In this document: positions 1 through 13,087 of the stretch, one piece after another
Layout of the letters: the number at the start of each line of letters is the position of its first letter
How positions within the stretch are numbered: position 1 is the first letter of the stretch
Assembly (NCBI RefSeq): GCF_004379255.2
Contig: NC_056033.1
Location: 40,388,719 to 40,452,718 of the forward strand
DNA length: 64,000 nucleotides
Source of the DNA: Salvia splendens
Lineage: Eukaryota > Streptophyta > Magnoliopsida > Lamiales > Lamiaceae
Reading direction: 5' to 3'
The notes under the pieces: model-generated
Told to the model about the DNA's origin: nothing
The model's database searches: none
What the model saw: the letters and a program-made list of their open reading frames with translations, nothing else
Translations under genes and position numbers: made by a program

Positions 1-2
1 AA

Positions 3-1062
<1,060 letters not shown>

Positions 1063-2386
1063 TCGACGGTCAGGAACTCGCCGCAAGTTTTGATCTCCGC
1101 CGTCTGGATAAAAAAGGAGAGAGAATCGATGTTGGTCAACGATGGCCGGAAAAAAGACAAGCATTGGCCCCATTTTGGTTTTATTTACTACTGCCACTCT
1201 CTCTCTTGCTTTTTTAGTGTATGAAATGAAATGAAATGAAATTAGTGAGGAGAAGAAATTGTGGACTTTGGGTGATTAAATTTAATCATGATGGATATTT
1301 TGGTCAAATATACATTGTTTATTATTTAGTTTCGTTTTATATATAAAATTATATATAAATTACAGTTTAATAGTACTAATTTCTACTACTAAAAATTGGA
1401 ATATATTTAATAAAGCAAGGCCCACGCAATGTATATGTCTTGGAGTTGGCCACTTATTCCTTTTCCTTGCACCAAATGTTTATTGATTGAAAACTGGATA
1501 TAACGAGTAAATAAACAATTGTGGTCCAAGAAAAATCAAGTGATGAATATATTGCAGTTGAAATTATTGACCATTATTTTGGAAGAGATAATTGAGGGTA
1601 GGTGGAGGGAGGATTGCAAGCCGATCAAACTTGGAATTTTTCGGCATTAAATATTAGCTAAAATATGCCAATTAATATGAAATAACATTCCTCATTTTAT
1701 AATCAGCGAACATGATATATAATGAATACGCTACAAATACTTATAATCCATAAGAAACTCTAGTTAATTGATATTAAGTCAATTAGAAGATTTTTCATTA
1801 TTTTGGGCCTGCACTATTAATTTAACTACTCATTGTATTTATATTGATAAACAGGCTTCGTAACGATAAGATAAAACAAAAAGGGGCAAATTATTGACAA
1901 TCGTAATGTATTGATAATTAAATAAATCTTTGATGCTTAGCCAATTGTAATACTCCCTATGTTCATTATCATTTTTAATAATGGAGAACACGGATTTTAA
2001 AATAAAGTTGTAAAGTATACAAAAAATAAAAGTTGATTAACTTGTATGGATAAATTAAAATTTGTAAAATAAGATTATTAATTATGGATGATAGACAGAT
2101 AAATTGTATAAATTAATTTGTTAAATAGGCAAAGGAGATATACAAATTATCAATGCATTATGAACCTACCTTTAATTATGAAATAATATCTTCAATGGCA
2201 ATAAATGTGAAGTTGACTTGAATAAAACTATCAATGCCCCCATAAGTGCGACGATAAATGCTATACTAAATGGTGTAATAAAAATTTAATTCATAACAAC
2301 ACATTATAATAATCAGTAGTGGTAGTTATATAATTTTTCTTTGCACTTTCAAAGTTTTGAGAAATTTATAGTAGGGGAGTCAGGAA
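1063..2386. other. WRKY 3' flank and intergenic DNA
   Basis: AT-rich sequence after the WRKY stop codon. It holds the presumed 3' UTR and one Stowaway-like end near 1953 (CTCCCTATGTTCATTATC) with no clear partner end. No coding exon seen. Confidence 0.6.
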
Positions 2387-2704
2387 TTAGACCATCCACA
2401 GTAGGAATAGCCCAGCAATAGCCCAGCCATAGCCCAGCCACTGCCACATCATCAGCACTAAAAATCCCCCTGCCACATCATAAATAGCACAGCCATAGCC
2501 TAGCCACATCATAAATAGCCCAGCCACATCACTAATAACAATTATATAAAATGACATAATTAACAATCACACAATATACGGAATTTAATTTACGAGACAT
2601 ATACGGGAAAAGTTTAATAATACTATTAAAATTTTAAAAAGTACAATAAATTAAAAAAAGTACATTAATTTTAAAAAAATACATTAATAAAAAAGAGTGA
2701 CAAT

Positions 2705-4080
2705 TCACTCCTCGTCTCCGTCGCCTCCGTCGCCACCATCGCCGTCGCCTCCGCCGCCTACGCCGCTGCCGCCGCCACCGGTCTCCCTCCGTATAGCCTC
2801 CAACTCGTCCTGCAGGCTCATGAGCAAGGTTTGAAGCACGCTCTTCTCCACAGGATCCGTCGCCACCCGCCATTCGGCCATCGTCTTGATCAACTGAGGG
2901 CGTGTTTGGGCGCGAGCGAAGAATTTGAGGTCCTGGGTGGATTGGCCAAGGGGGGATGCCGACTGGACCTCATGGGAAGCCCCGGCGTTACTTCTCGCCG
3001 CCTGCTGAGCGCGTCTGCGCCCAATCGGGCGAGGTCGGCCACCGACCGAACGCGGCGTGGGGAACTCCTGCGTCGTCTCGGGGAGGTCGTGGGAACCTCC
3101 GCTGCTGCCGCTGTAATCGCCGGTGTAGTTCAGTCGTTGCTTCTTCGGCCAGCCAGAGTCGACACCTACTCGGAACTTCTCGGACTCGCTCAGTACAAGA
3201 TAGCAGTTCCAGTAGGTGAAGTCCTTGTATAAACCCTTCACTGGGAAGGCTTTCTCCGCTATTCTCCTACAGTCATCCTCCGTTTGGCCACTGCTCATCA
3301 TGCGGAGTGCGTTGGAGTACAAACCCGAAAATCGGGAGACTGCCGCCCTGATTCGGTTCCAGCCCTTCCGGCAATCCTCCCCGTTGCGGGGCCTCCCCAC
3401 CGGGCAAAATCTCTGGTAGGCTACTGCTATCTTGCCCCACATGTTGACGATCCTTTGCTCGTTCGAAACGAGAGGATCGTCGCAAACACTCACCCACGCC
3501 TTGCTGAGAGCGACGTTCTCGTCGTCCGTCCACCTCCTCCGTACCTCCTCCTCACCCGGCTGCGACGACTCGCCGACCTTCTTCTTGCCCTTCTTCTTTG
3601 GGGCGCCACGCCCCGGCACTGCCCCCCCTGAACTAGAGTCTCCGGAGCTCCGAGAGTATCAAACCCCAACTCATCCAAGGAGAAACTATCAAACCCCAAG
3701 GGTGTTTGGGTCGATGTGTGCGAAGACCCAGTCGAAAAATCAAAACTAGGGCGATAGACATCCCCCGCCGTCGCCGGGGACCCCCCAGGAGTCCCCTGTG
3801 TAGCCGGTACGACCCCCGGAGTCCACTGTGTCGCCGGTACGACCCCCGGAGTCCACTGTGTCGCCGGTGCTCCCCCGGGCATCATCTGCATCCCGGGTAC
3901 CCACCCCGGTATCGGCGGAAACCCCCCCGGCGGACTCCCCCCCATTGGGGCCCCGGGCATCATCTGCTGCCATGGGTACATGTTGTAGTACCCGGGCACC
4001 TGACCCCATCCACTTCCCACAGGGATCGACGGAGTTTGTGACCCGCTACTCCCGGAACTAGGCTCGTTGTTGAGATCCAT
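2705..4080 (-). pseudogene. Harbinger ORF1 Myb/SANT-like DNA-binding protein, copy 1, one frameshift
   Basis: The coding start is the ATG at 4080, reading MDLNNEPSSGSSGSQ, a low-complexity Pro/Gly/Met-rich N-terminus with PATQWTPGVV repeats. The C-terminal part (3619 down to 2705) is in another frame: a basic KKKGKKK patch, a SANT/Myb-like domain beginning RRRWTDDENVALSKAW with a GWNRIRAAVSRF helix, the YKDFTYWNCYLVL segment, then a charged tail ending in Gly/Asp repeats. The two parts would join in one frame if the G-run at about 3621-3627 had one more base. Plant proteins of this layout are Harbinger ORF1 products, often mis-annotated as glutathione S-transferase T3-like. They bind DNA and partner with the DDE transposase, which is missing here. 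Confidence 0.8.
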
Positions 4081-4168
4081 TTCCCGTTGTTGATCTTGAA
4101 CAGAAAGAAAGATAGAGAGAGTACTCGTTAAAACAAGTGGTGCGAATGAAAATGACGAGCAAAGCGCG

Positions 4169-4176
4169 TATATATA
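4169..4176 (-). promoter_or_regulatory. TATA box of Harbinger ORF1, copy 1
   Basis: A TATATATA string about 90 bases upstream of the MDLNN start codon on the minus strand. The same sequence stands upstream of the ORF in copy 2 (near 6243), so the promoter is carried by the element. Confidence 0.5.
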
Positions 4177-4750
4177 GTGTTTCGGAAAAAAAAAATTAAT
4201 TTTCGCGCTGGGCTGTGCGCTGGGCGATCCGGGAGCTGCAATAGCGCCGAAAGGACCGCCCAGCCGACCGCCCAGCGCCACGCCACCGCCCAGCGCTGCG
4301 CGGTTTCTCTCTCCAGTCAGCGGCTGGGCGGCTGCAATAGACCGCCCAGCGAACCGCCCAGCGCCGGCGCTCGGCTGGGCGGTCGCTGGGCGGTTATTGT
4401 GGATGGTCTTAGGTACCCTTAGGCCATCCACAATAGGAATAGCCCAGCAATAGCCCAGCCATAGCCTAGCCACTGCCACATCATCAGCACTAAAAATCCT
4501 CCTGCCACATCATAAATAGCCCAGCCATAGCCTAGCCACATCATAAATAGCCCAGCCAGATCAATAGCCACATCACTAATAACAATTATATAAAATGACA
4601 TAATTAACAATCACACAATATACGGAATTTAATTTACGAGACATATACGGGAAAAGTTTAATAATACTATTAAAATTTAAAAAAGTACAATAATTTAAAA
4701 AAAGTACATTAATTTTAAAAAAAAATACATTAATAAAAAAGAGTGACAAT

Positions 4751-6153
4751 TCACTCCTCGTCTCCGTCGTCGTCGCCTCCGTCGCTGTCGCCTCCGTCGC
4801 CACCATCGCCGCCGCCACCATCGTCGTCGCCTCCGCCGCCTACGCCGCTGCCGCCGCCACCGGTCTCCCTCCGTATAGCCTCCAACTCGTCCTGCAGGCT
4901 CATGAGCAAGGTTTGAAGCACGCTCTTCTCCACGGGATCCGTCGCCACCCGCCATTCGGCCATCGTCTTGATCAACTGAGCGCGCGTTTGGGCGCGAGCG
5001 AAGAATTTGAGCTCCTGGGTGGATTGGCCAAGGGGGGATGCCGACTGGACCTCCTGGGAAGCCCCGGCGTTCCCTCTCGCCGCCTGCTGAGCGCGCTTGC
5101 GCCCAATCGGGCGAGGTCGGCCACCGACCGAACGCGGCGTGGGGAACTCCTGCGTCGTCTCGGGGAGGTCGTGGGAACCTCCGCTGCTGCCGCTGTAATC
5201 GCCGGTGTAGTTCAGTCGTTGCTTCTTCGGCCAGCCAGAGTCGACACCTACTCGGAACTTCTCGGACTCGCTCAGTACAAGATAGCAGTTCCAGTAGGTG
5301 AAGTCCTTGTATAAACCCTTCAGTGGGAAGGCTTTCTCCGCTATTCTCCTGCACTCATCCTCCGTTTGGCCACTGCTCATCATGCGGAGTGCGTTGGTGT
5401 ACAAACCCGAAAATCGAGAGACCGCCGCCCTGATTCGGTTCCAGCCCTTCCGGCAATCCTCCCCGTTGCGGGGCCTCCCCTCCGGGCAAAATCTCTGGTA
5501 GGCTGCTGCTATCTTGCCCCACATGTTGACGATCCTTTGCTCGTTCGAAACGAGAGGATCGTCGCAAACACTCACCCACGCCTTGCTGAGCGCGACGTTC
5601 TCGTCGTCCGTCCACCTCCTCCTCACCTGGCTGCGACGACTGGCCAACCTTCTTCTTGCCCTTCTTCTTTGGGGCGCCACGCCCCGGCACTGCCCCCCCC
5701 TTGAACTAGAGTCTCCGGAGCTCCGAGAGTATCAAACCCCAACACATCTAAGGAGAAACTATCAAACCCCAAGGGTGTTTGGGTCGATGTGTGCGAAGAC
5801 CCAGTCGAAAAATCAAAACTGGGGCGATAGACATCCCCCGCCATCGCCGGGGACCCCCCAGGAGTCCCCTGTGTAGCCGGTACGACCCCCGGAGTCCATT
5901 GTGTCGCCGGTACGACCCCCGGAGTCCACTGTGTCGCCGGTGCTCCCCCGTGCATCATCTGCATCCCGGGTACCCACCCCGGTATCGGCGGAAACCCCCC
6001 CGGCGGACTCCGCCCCATTGGGGCCCCGGGCATCATCTGCTGCCACGGGTACATGTTGTAGTACCCGGGCACCTGACCCCATCCACTTCCCACAGGGATC
6101 GTCGGAGTTTGTGACCCGCTACTCCCGGAACTAGGCTCGTTGTTGAGATCCAT
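4751..6153 (-). pseudogene. Harbinger ORF1 Myb/SANT-like protein, copy 2, frameshifted
   Basis: Start ATG at 6153 (MDLNNEPSSGSSGSQ). Compared with copy 1 there are two lesions. The G-run at about 5693-5700 is one base too long to join the N-terminal and SANT frames. An 11-bp deletion near 5614-5620 moves the SANT domain into yet another frame, so the basic KKKGKKK patch and the RRRWTDDENVALSKAW domain no longer share a frame. The SANT domain and the C-terminal region to 4751 are otherwise open, with a longer Gly/Asp-rich tail than copy 1. It is unlikely to make a full-length product. Confidence 0.8.
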
Positions 6154-6323
6154 TTCCCGTTGTTGATCTTGAACAGAAATTAAGATAGAGAGAGTACTCG
6201 TTAAAACAAGTGGTGCGAATGAAAATGACGAGCAAAGCGCGTATATATAGTGTTTCGGAAAAAAAAATTAATTTTCGCGCTAGCGGTGCGCTGGGCGATC
6301 CGGGCGCTGCAATAGCGCCGAAC

Positions 6324-6905
6324 TAGGGCTGGCAATTTTCGACACGACACGATAATCTGACACGAATCCGCACGAAATTATTAGGTTGGGGTCAAGTCTT
6401 ATTGGATCTGTGTCCTTATCGGGTTGACCCATTAAGAACCCGATAATTTCGGGTTGGGTTCGGGTCGGATGCGGGTCGGATACGGGTAACCCATTAAGAA
6501 ATAATATTATTATTTTTATTATTATTTAAAAAATATATATATTACTTTAATGTTTTAATTTTTTATAAATTAGGTTTAAATAGTATAAAATGAATTTTAA
6601 TTGTGTAAATTAGGTTAAAAATTAAGGTTTAATCGTGTAATATCAGGTTTTAATCGTGTAATATCAGGTTTTAATCTGTAATATCAGGTTCGGGTTGTTA
6701 TCGTGTCGTGTCAACCCATATTATATAGTGTCGATAACGGGTTCGTGTCGGGTGCGGGTCGTGTTCGGATTTGAAGGTAGCAGGTCGGGTTCGTGTTCGG
6801 ATTTACAGTTTCCTTAACAGGTCGGGTTCAGGTTAGGCCTTATTGGGTTAGGTCATTATCAGGTTGACCCGATAACGACCCAATCCGCACGATTTGCCAG
6901 CCCTA
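6324..6905. mobile_element. hAT MITE nested in Harbinger copy 2
   Basis: A 582-bp element with perfect 12-bp TIRs (TAGGGCTGGCAA / TTGCCAGCCCTA) and a perfect 8-bp TSD, CGCCGAAC, at 6316-6323 and 6906-6913. Copy 1 of the host element has the uninterrupted site, which confirms the insertion. The interior is made of GGGTCGGGT-type repeats around an AT-rich core and has no ORF. Confidence 0.9.
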
Positions 6906-7072
6906 CGCCGAACGGACCGCCCAGCCGACCGCCCAGCGCCACATAACCGCCCAGCGCTGCGCGGTTTCTCTCTCCACTCAGCCGCTGGGCGGCTGCAATA
7001 GACCGCCCAGTGAACCGCCCAGCGCCGGCGCTCGGCTGGGCGGTCGTTGGGCGCCTATTGTGGATGGTCTTA

Positions 7073-8234
7073 CCAATCTTCGAACGGCGTTTAAATTTTA
7101 TCTTAATTCCATCACAATGTAAAAAAAATATCAACCATTATCAATCAATGCCACTAGTATCCATCAATACAACTTTAATTGTGACATAATTTTGATTTGA
7201 CAAGATGTTTTCATTCCAAGTTCCAATCACCAATGTGCGTAGATATGGACGTGGGTATGAATTAAGTATAAGTTCAAATTATTATTTAACTTTTAAACTT
7301 TGTCATTAAACATGAACATAATCACCTTAACTCATAACCTTTAAGGTAATTATTTGACCAGGTAAAAATATTAAACCGTATAAATCTTCGATGCACATTA
7401 CAAATTGATTTAATTAAGATTAGAGGTTGTTAAAAAAAGATCTTGTGTGAGAATAAAATCAAAGGATGTCGGATTTAATGACTTTTTTAAAGATCTAATG
7501 TTGACCATTGGTATGCACAAATGGCGCAAGTGCGATTGGATTGTGTTTTATTTATTATTTGGAAAATGATTTATCGACATAATGTCATTGCCATAATAGG
7601 GTTAAAAGGTTAATGAACGCTTGTCATGCTTTTAATTAAGGAATGTGAGTGTGTTAACGAGCTTTGTTAAATTAAGTGCCTAACATTTAATTGCATTTTA
7701 AAGATTTTTATTTCATTAGTTGTCAAGCTCTCTCTCTTCTTTTCTATTTATATGTTTATCAATAAATTCTTATTTTCCATTTCTCCAATTATAATTTGCT
7801 ATAAACAATTTCTCATTTTCTTCTTCTCCCATTATAATTCTCCATCAACAAATGATTTCTTCTCCAATTTGCTTAATTCTAATTTTCTATAACAATAAAA
7901 AAAATTATTTACAGTATTTTATCACCTACATATTTAATTCCATTTGCTTTGTCTCTTCCCAAATTAAAATTCTTTATGTAAATTAAAAATGCCTATTTGA
8001 TCCATTCGGACCCCTCTGCAGCTTCTAGAGCAAATTTCAAAAAGTATTTTTTTGCAAAACTTTAAATTTCTTGATTCTTAATTTTTAGAATTTTATAACT
8101 GAACCTGATAAAAAAAATAATTGCATGTTTTTAACCCATCTATTTAATATTTTACGTTGTATAGTTCATAATTTCTCATGTTCTTTATAAAATATTAAAG
8201 TTCCTAGTTCGATCCATTGTATTATAAAAACCAA
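7073..8234. other. AT-rich intergenic DNA
   Basis: No coding exon, RNA gene or bounded repeat seen. Confidence 0.5.
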
Positions 8235-8243
8235 TTAAATTTA

Positions 8244-9303
8244 GGGTAATGTTGTGCAGCCATAATGTGGCCAGCCACATAATGGCATTTTCGTAAGTAA
8301 TTATAAAAGTTAATGCAATAAATTAATAGTAATAGTTAGTGCTAAGATGTTTTTACTTAACAGTCCTTTTCTCACCATTTCAAAAGATAATGAATGTTTT
8401 TGACTTTTCAATTTATATATACACCATTCTCTCTCCATAATAATTACTAGTATTATCTTTTCTAAGAAAATTAATAGTAATAAATCTTTAAACTTGGCAC
8501 AATCTTCAATACGTTAGAACAAATTATATATCATACAGTATTTGTACTGTGATATTACATTCTAGTTTTAGTTACTCATATTTGTCGTTAATGAGTAATG
8601 ACTTACTTATTTTTCCTTAACATGTTAACATTCATATTTTTATTAATTTATTTCCTACACTATTATTTCAAGTCACACTAATAAAGATAATTAATTTTTG
8701 AATTATTTCATTAAATGGAACTTACTTATTTTTCCTTATCCTTAACATGTTAACATTCATATTTTTATTAATTTATTTCCTACACTATTATTTCAAGCCC
8801 CACTAATGAAGATAATTAATTTTTGAATTATTTCATTAAATTGAATGAAATATAAAGTTTAGTACTCCTTAAGAAATAAATTGATTTAGGATCTAATTTG
8901 ATACATGCTCTGTAGTTTAGTGGTCGTTTATAATATCAACCCATGATTATTAATATAAGTAAGTATATTGATCAAAGCTCAATTTTACTTATTTTTAAAT
9001 ATACAAACATTTAGAGTATTTTAAGTAAATATGAAAAATAAAAGTATTACCACGATGCGTTGGTATTATAAATATAAGAAAGAATTAAATTAATTATCAT
9101 ATAACCTTAATAAATATTGAATTATCCAATTGAATAAATTCTAGTCTCTTCATATTTATATTTCATAACTAAGGGTACAATTGTACAAATAAAATTGATA
9201 CTTTTTAGAAGCATTGATTTCAGCGAAATGACATTAAATACACTATCTTTTATTAATTTTTTATTTTTATGGCTGACCATAATATGACCATTTAGCACTA
9301 CTC
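8244..9303. mobile_element. Mutator-like MITE
   Basis: A 1060-bp non-coding element. The ends GGGTAATGTTGTGCAGCC and the complement of the right end, GAGTAGTGCTAAATGGTC, are imperfect inverted repeats continuing about 34 bases and ending in a shared CAGCCA. They are flanked by the 9-bp direct repeat TTAAATTTA at 8235-8243 and 9304-9312, the TSD length of Mutator-like elements. Because the TSD is AT-rich and near-palindromic, chance agreement is possible. Confidence 0.6.
8601..8842. repeat. Tandem duplication of about 119 bp inside the MITE
   Basis: Two adjacent copies (from 8601 and from 8720) begin ACTTACTTATTTTTCC and end in TTATTTCATTAAAT. They differ by a 6-base insertion and a few substitutions. 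Confidence 0.85.
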
Positions 9304-9312
9304 TTAAATTTA

Positions 9313-10557
9313 ATATGTGATGTGTTAATACAAATTTAGTTGAGAGTTTTGATTTAAGAATTTTATAATTATGATTTTAATTATTTAATTTTCTATAAAT
9401 TCTTTACTTTTGGAACATTATAGTCGAACCAAGATAAAAAAAGAAACTCACATGCTCGTAACTCATCTATTTAATATTTTAAAGATATATAATTAATATT
9501 TTTTAATAGAATAGTAGATATTTTAATTCAATCAGAAAATAATAGTACATGATCTTAACTCGTTTATTTAATATCTTAAAGATATTTAGTTAAAAAAATT
9601 TCTTTTATTTAAAATGGAGTTATTGGCTCAATGCGCTATAACATACATCAAATTAAAAACTGATATATGATTTATTAATACTAGTTAAATTTACGGTTTC
9701 AAGTTTAACAATTTTATTATTTAATATTAACCTTTTTATTTTTCAATATTAAATTCTTAATTTTGGAACATTACGTCAATTACCACATATATTTTTAACT
9801 CATTTATTAAATGTTTTAAAGCTTCATAGTTAATTTACCATGCAATAAATTAAAATTTGATATAGAAATATTATATTTATAATAATTGAGTTCACGTTTT
9901 TAATTATAACAATTTCATTACTTTGATTTAATTTTTTAATTGTGATTTTTTTAATTCTTAATATTTAAATAAGGAGAAATATTGTACAACTTGTAGAATA
10001 TACCAAAAATGAAAAAAGTATATAGTTACATTAATTAAGTATCACTTTAATTTATCATATTAATTAAAATTTTCTTTACATTAAAATCCTCTAAATTAGA
10101 ATTATCTATAATTGCATTGTTAAGGATATATTAGTCAAGTTATAAATTATACTTATGGCAAAAAAACATAGGGGTATTATGGCATAGAGATATTATGTCT
10201 CTAAATCACTACCCTTATTGTTTTGCATCACAATGCAATATTACTAAGCATTCCTCTATTCAATTATCAAGGGCGCAATATTTTAAAGATTGGACCATTT
10301 TTAACATTAATTTACTCATTTATTAAACATTAGTACTAATTTATTTATGTAAATTGCAGTCGGCGCCTTGACCTAATTACTATAGTAGCATTATATTTAG
10401 ATGTTGCTATTGTACTATATCTAAATACTTACCTCACGAATGACGTCCAAAAAAGGGTTTTGTGTATATAGAAATGAAAGTTGAATATGATAATATAAGT
10501 AGTTTCTAATTTCACCTGTGTTGGAGTACAATTATGAAAAAAACAAATAAATAGTGA
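9313..10557. other. AT-rich intergenic DNA
   Basis: Several short diverged AT-rich repeats. No gene seen. Confidence 0.5.
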
Positions 10558-10567
10558 GATATAAAAT

Positions 10568-10849
10568 GGGTAGTGATAAAATGCAAGCTCTATATATATT
10601 GTACAAACTTTAAACTCTTCAACGCAGTATCAACACAGTTTTATCACAATGTCAACAAGTTTAAAATTTCAGGATTTTAATGTCAATATAATGTCAACAC
10701 AGTTTCAACACATGTCAACACAGCAATAACCGTTGACACTAATTGACATTATTTGTTGCTATTATTTTATTATCTATTAATATTATCTAACCGTCAAGAT
10801 CAAAGTTTAAAGTTTGTACAATATTTAGAGTTACATTTGATTACATCCC
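10568..10849. mobile_element. Small Mutator-like MITE
   Basis: A 282-bp element with long imperfect TIRs that share TTGTACAAACTTTAAACT, bounded by GGG at the left and CCC at the right. It is flanked by a 10-bp direct repeat, GATATAAAAT, at 10558-10567 and 10850-10859, consistent with a 9-10-bp Mutator-type TSD. The interior has repeats of a TCAACACAG-like motif and no ORF. Confidence 0.75.
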
Positions 10850-10859
10850 GATATAAAAT

Positions 10860-12612
10860 ATTTCGTTTATACTAGTGAGTTGTTGAACAATACTACTACT
10901 AATATTTGTTACCCTCTAAAAATAATTTTATTGAATATCCAAAAAATGTCAAAATGAGACTATTTTCCATGGAGGTATGACTCAAATTTATGGAGGACTG
11001 TGCTTCGAGCTTATTTATGATAAGATAAAAGAGTTAAAATTTATATTTTATGGAGTATAAAAGAGAGTTAGATACTGTATGATAGATATTGAAAAATGAA
11101 AGCCTCGTATAATTGTGGCCTTCTGAATTTGGTGAGCTCTTGCAACGTTGGATAGTAATTACAAAATTAATATTCTTACAAGTCTTTTGTTTTGGGCCTT
11201 GGTAGGCCCAACGTTGGTAGGCCTGAATCCTGAACTGGCAATAATCGATCATCCCACCTTTTCCGTATTTGGCGATTGATTATTACTCACAACGGTATTA
11301 AAATTAATTAACAGTTTTCTATAATATATTATGTGGTACAATAAGATAAAACGCACTTATAAAGTGATTAGATTAAGGTAGTAAAGATAAACTAATCAGT
11401 AAAAATATTTAAAAGGAACCGCCATTTCGACTATTTTAGCCTTCTATTCACGATCAAGAATATGTTTAGTTGTAAATTACTCTTTAAATTAGATAATGTA
11501 CGACCACATACTATGATGTAAATGTGGCACAAGAATAAATAAAATGAAGAGATATCAAACCTTGTTTTTGAAATCAAAATATATTAATGATCAAAGCTAA
11601 ATGTGGCCCTTAATTAAGGGGCATCACCGTTCAATTCAACCAACCAATTATCGAAACCTTTTTTCTGAATCGGCCAATAATAAATACTACTCCATATTCT
11701 ATTAAAACCACAAATCTAACACAGCCAATAAAAGTAGCTCTAACATAAAATTATTATAATTTCCCTGTGCAATTAACCAAAGAAAATCAGGCTTTGCCAC
11801 AATCTAAAGCCAAAAAGGGCTTCCACTACCACTGAAAAAGTTCAATAATCTGCAATATATAACGTAATCTTAGTCCCTGCCACCTCAACTACTATCCACT
11901 AATTTCACATTTTTCACTAAACTAAGCTGTAAGCACAGTGACAAAGTTGCGAGCTTTAAAAAATTAAAGAAAAAAATACACTTGTCTCGATATTTTAGAT
12001 TAATTTCATATAAATTCGATGGATTGGATGAATTCATCAACTTTCCAGACATTTTTTCGTGCCATTACTTTAAATGGAAACTTGTGTCACTTAACCACTG
12101 GAACGAGCACCATAAACTAGTCACAAATGGAGTAGTAGTAATTACTTGTAATATAATCCTTGATTTTCATGTGCCATGATTTGACGGGACTAAGTTACAT
12201 ACATTTCCTTCCTTCACATGAATTTTACAAAAAAATGTGAAGAAATGGTAAGTCAGGAATTTTTATTAATTGTAAATCCTATTTTATCTATTATCAATTT
12301 TATAATAAAATTTGTGTGTAATGTGTCAGTGAAACAGTAGCAGTACATTTAATGACAGTTGGAGAATAATAATTAAAAATTAAAATAAGTTTTAATAACT
12401 TGTAATCCCAAAAATAAGTTGCTAACTTGTTTTTCATGATATTGTAAGAAACAATCATAACAAAGCAATGTTTCAATTTTATATATTTTCAAATTTTACA
12501 TTTCGATCATTTATAATTATAAATCTCTAAAATAAGTGCAATCTAGTTGGTTCAATATTCCTAAAATCTATAAAAAAAATTTCAAGAAATTTCATTAATA
12601 TATGTAAAGAAT
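10860..12612. other. AT-rich intergenic DNA
   Basis: Short random ORFs only (for example at 11034-11252 and 11982-12179), without recognisable domains. Confidence 0.5.
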
Positions 12613-12943
12613 TGAATCCTTTTGCGAAAGCAAGATTAACAAGAACTAGCTACGAATTGAAGGATTAAAGAATTGTATATGAGAATCGGAAGAAATCTTA
12701 TTAACGGAGAGAATTGCGTAATCGCATTACACGCTTGAAGAAGAGAATGAAATTGGGAAAGTGAAAAACAAACTTAACAACCCCTAACTATTCCAACGGC
12801 TACATTAATCTGACGGCCCAGATTTAAAGCTACCAACTCTTCTAGATCGAACGGCTACTGAAACTTGTCAGCTCGAGTTGAGCTTGATGCTTGATTTCTT
12901 CACTAAATTCAATCCTATTCTAGCTGATCATTGAGCTATCACA
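12613..12943 (-). mobile_element. Candidate solo LTR (copia-like)
   Basis: About 331 bp starting TGAATCC and ending TATCACA on the plus strand. Read on the minus strand it begins TGTGATAGCTC and has the layout of a plant LTR: GC-richer upstream half, then pyrimidine-rich leader. The 5-base flanks do not match as a TSD and no partner LTR lies in the window, so the boundaries and the class are tentative. Confidence 0.4.
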
Positions 12944-13087
12944 ATATTAACAATATAAATATATAAAACTGAAATCGAGCAAATTAAGTACTCCATATAT
13001 GATAAATATCCACAATTTTTTACAAACAAGAAACTATTTGTACAAATGAAGATCATGACGACGACTGTGCAAGTTGAGGCCAATCAG

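Larger units (their letters stand above)
2390..4408 (-). mobile_element. PIF/Harbinger-like element, copy 1 (Myb/SANT ORF only)
   Basis: Imperfect terminal inverted repeats (GACCATCCACAGTA at the left, TATTGTGGATGGTC at the right) flanked by a 3-bp TSD, TTA, at 2387-2389 and 4409-4411. TTA/TAA duplication is the PIF/Harbinger hallmark. Both subterminal regions carry many copies of a GCCCAGC motif, possible transposase binding sites (inference). The only coding content is the minus-strand Myb/SANT-like protein. No DDE transposase is present, so the element must be mobilised in trans if it is mobile. It stands 13 bases left of a second copy in the same orientation. Confidence 0.85.
4422..7069 (-). 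mobile_element. PIF/Harbinger-like element, copy 2, with nested hAT MITE
   Basis: Second member of the family, same orientation as copy 1. TIRs GGCCATCCACAATAGG (left) and CCTATTGTGGATGGTC (right); TSD TTA at 4419-4421 and 7070-7072. Without the nested hAT insertion (6324-6905 plus one 8-bp TSD) it is about 2058 bp, against 2019 bp for copy 1, and the two can be aligned by eye along their length. It carries the same ORF1 in a more damaged state and no transposase. Confidence 0.85.

Noticed and set aside
2831..6134. Plus-strand ORFs over the Harbinger elements
   Set aside because: They mirror the minus-strand ORF1; both copies show the same shadows and no domain can be assigned.
12613..12943. 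Solo LTR as a firm call
   Set aside because: Internal layout fits, but flanking bases do not form a TSD and no partner LTR exists here, so it is kept as a low-confidence candidate.
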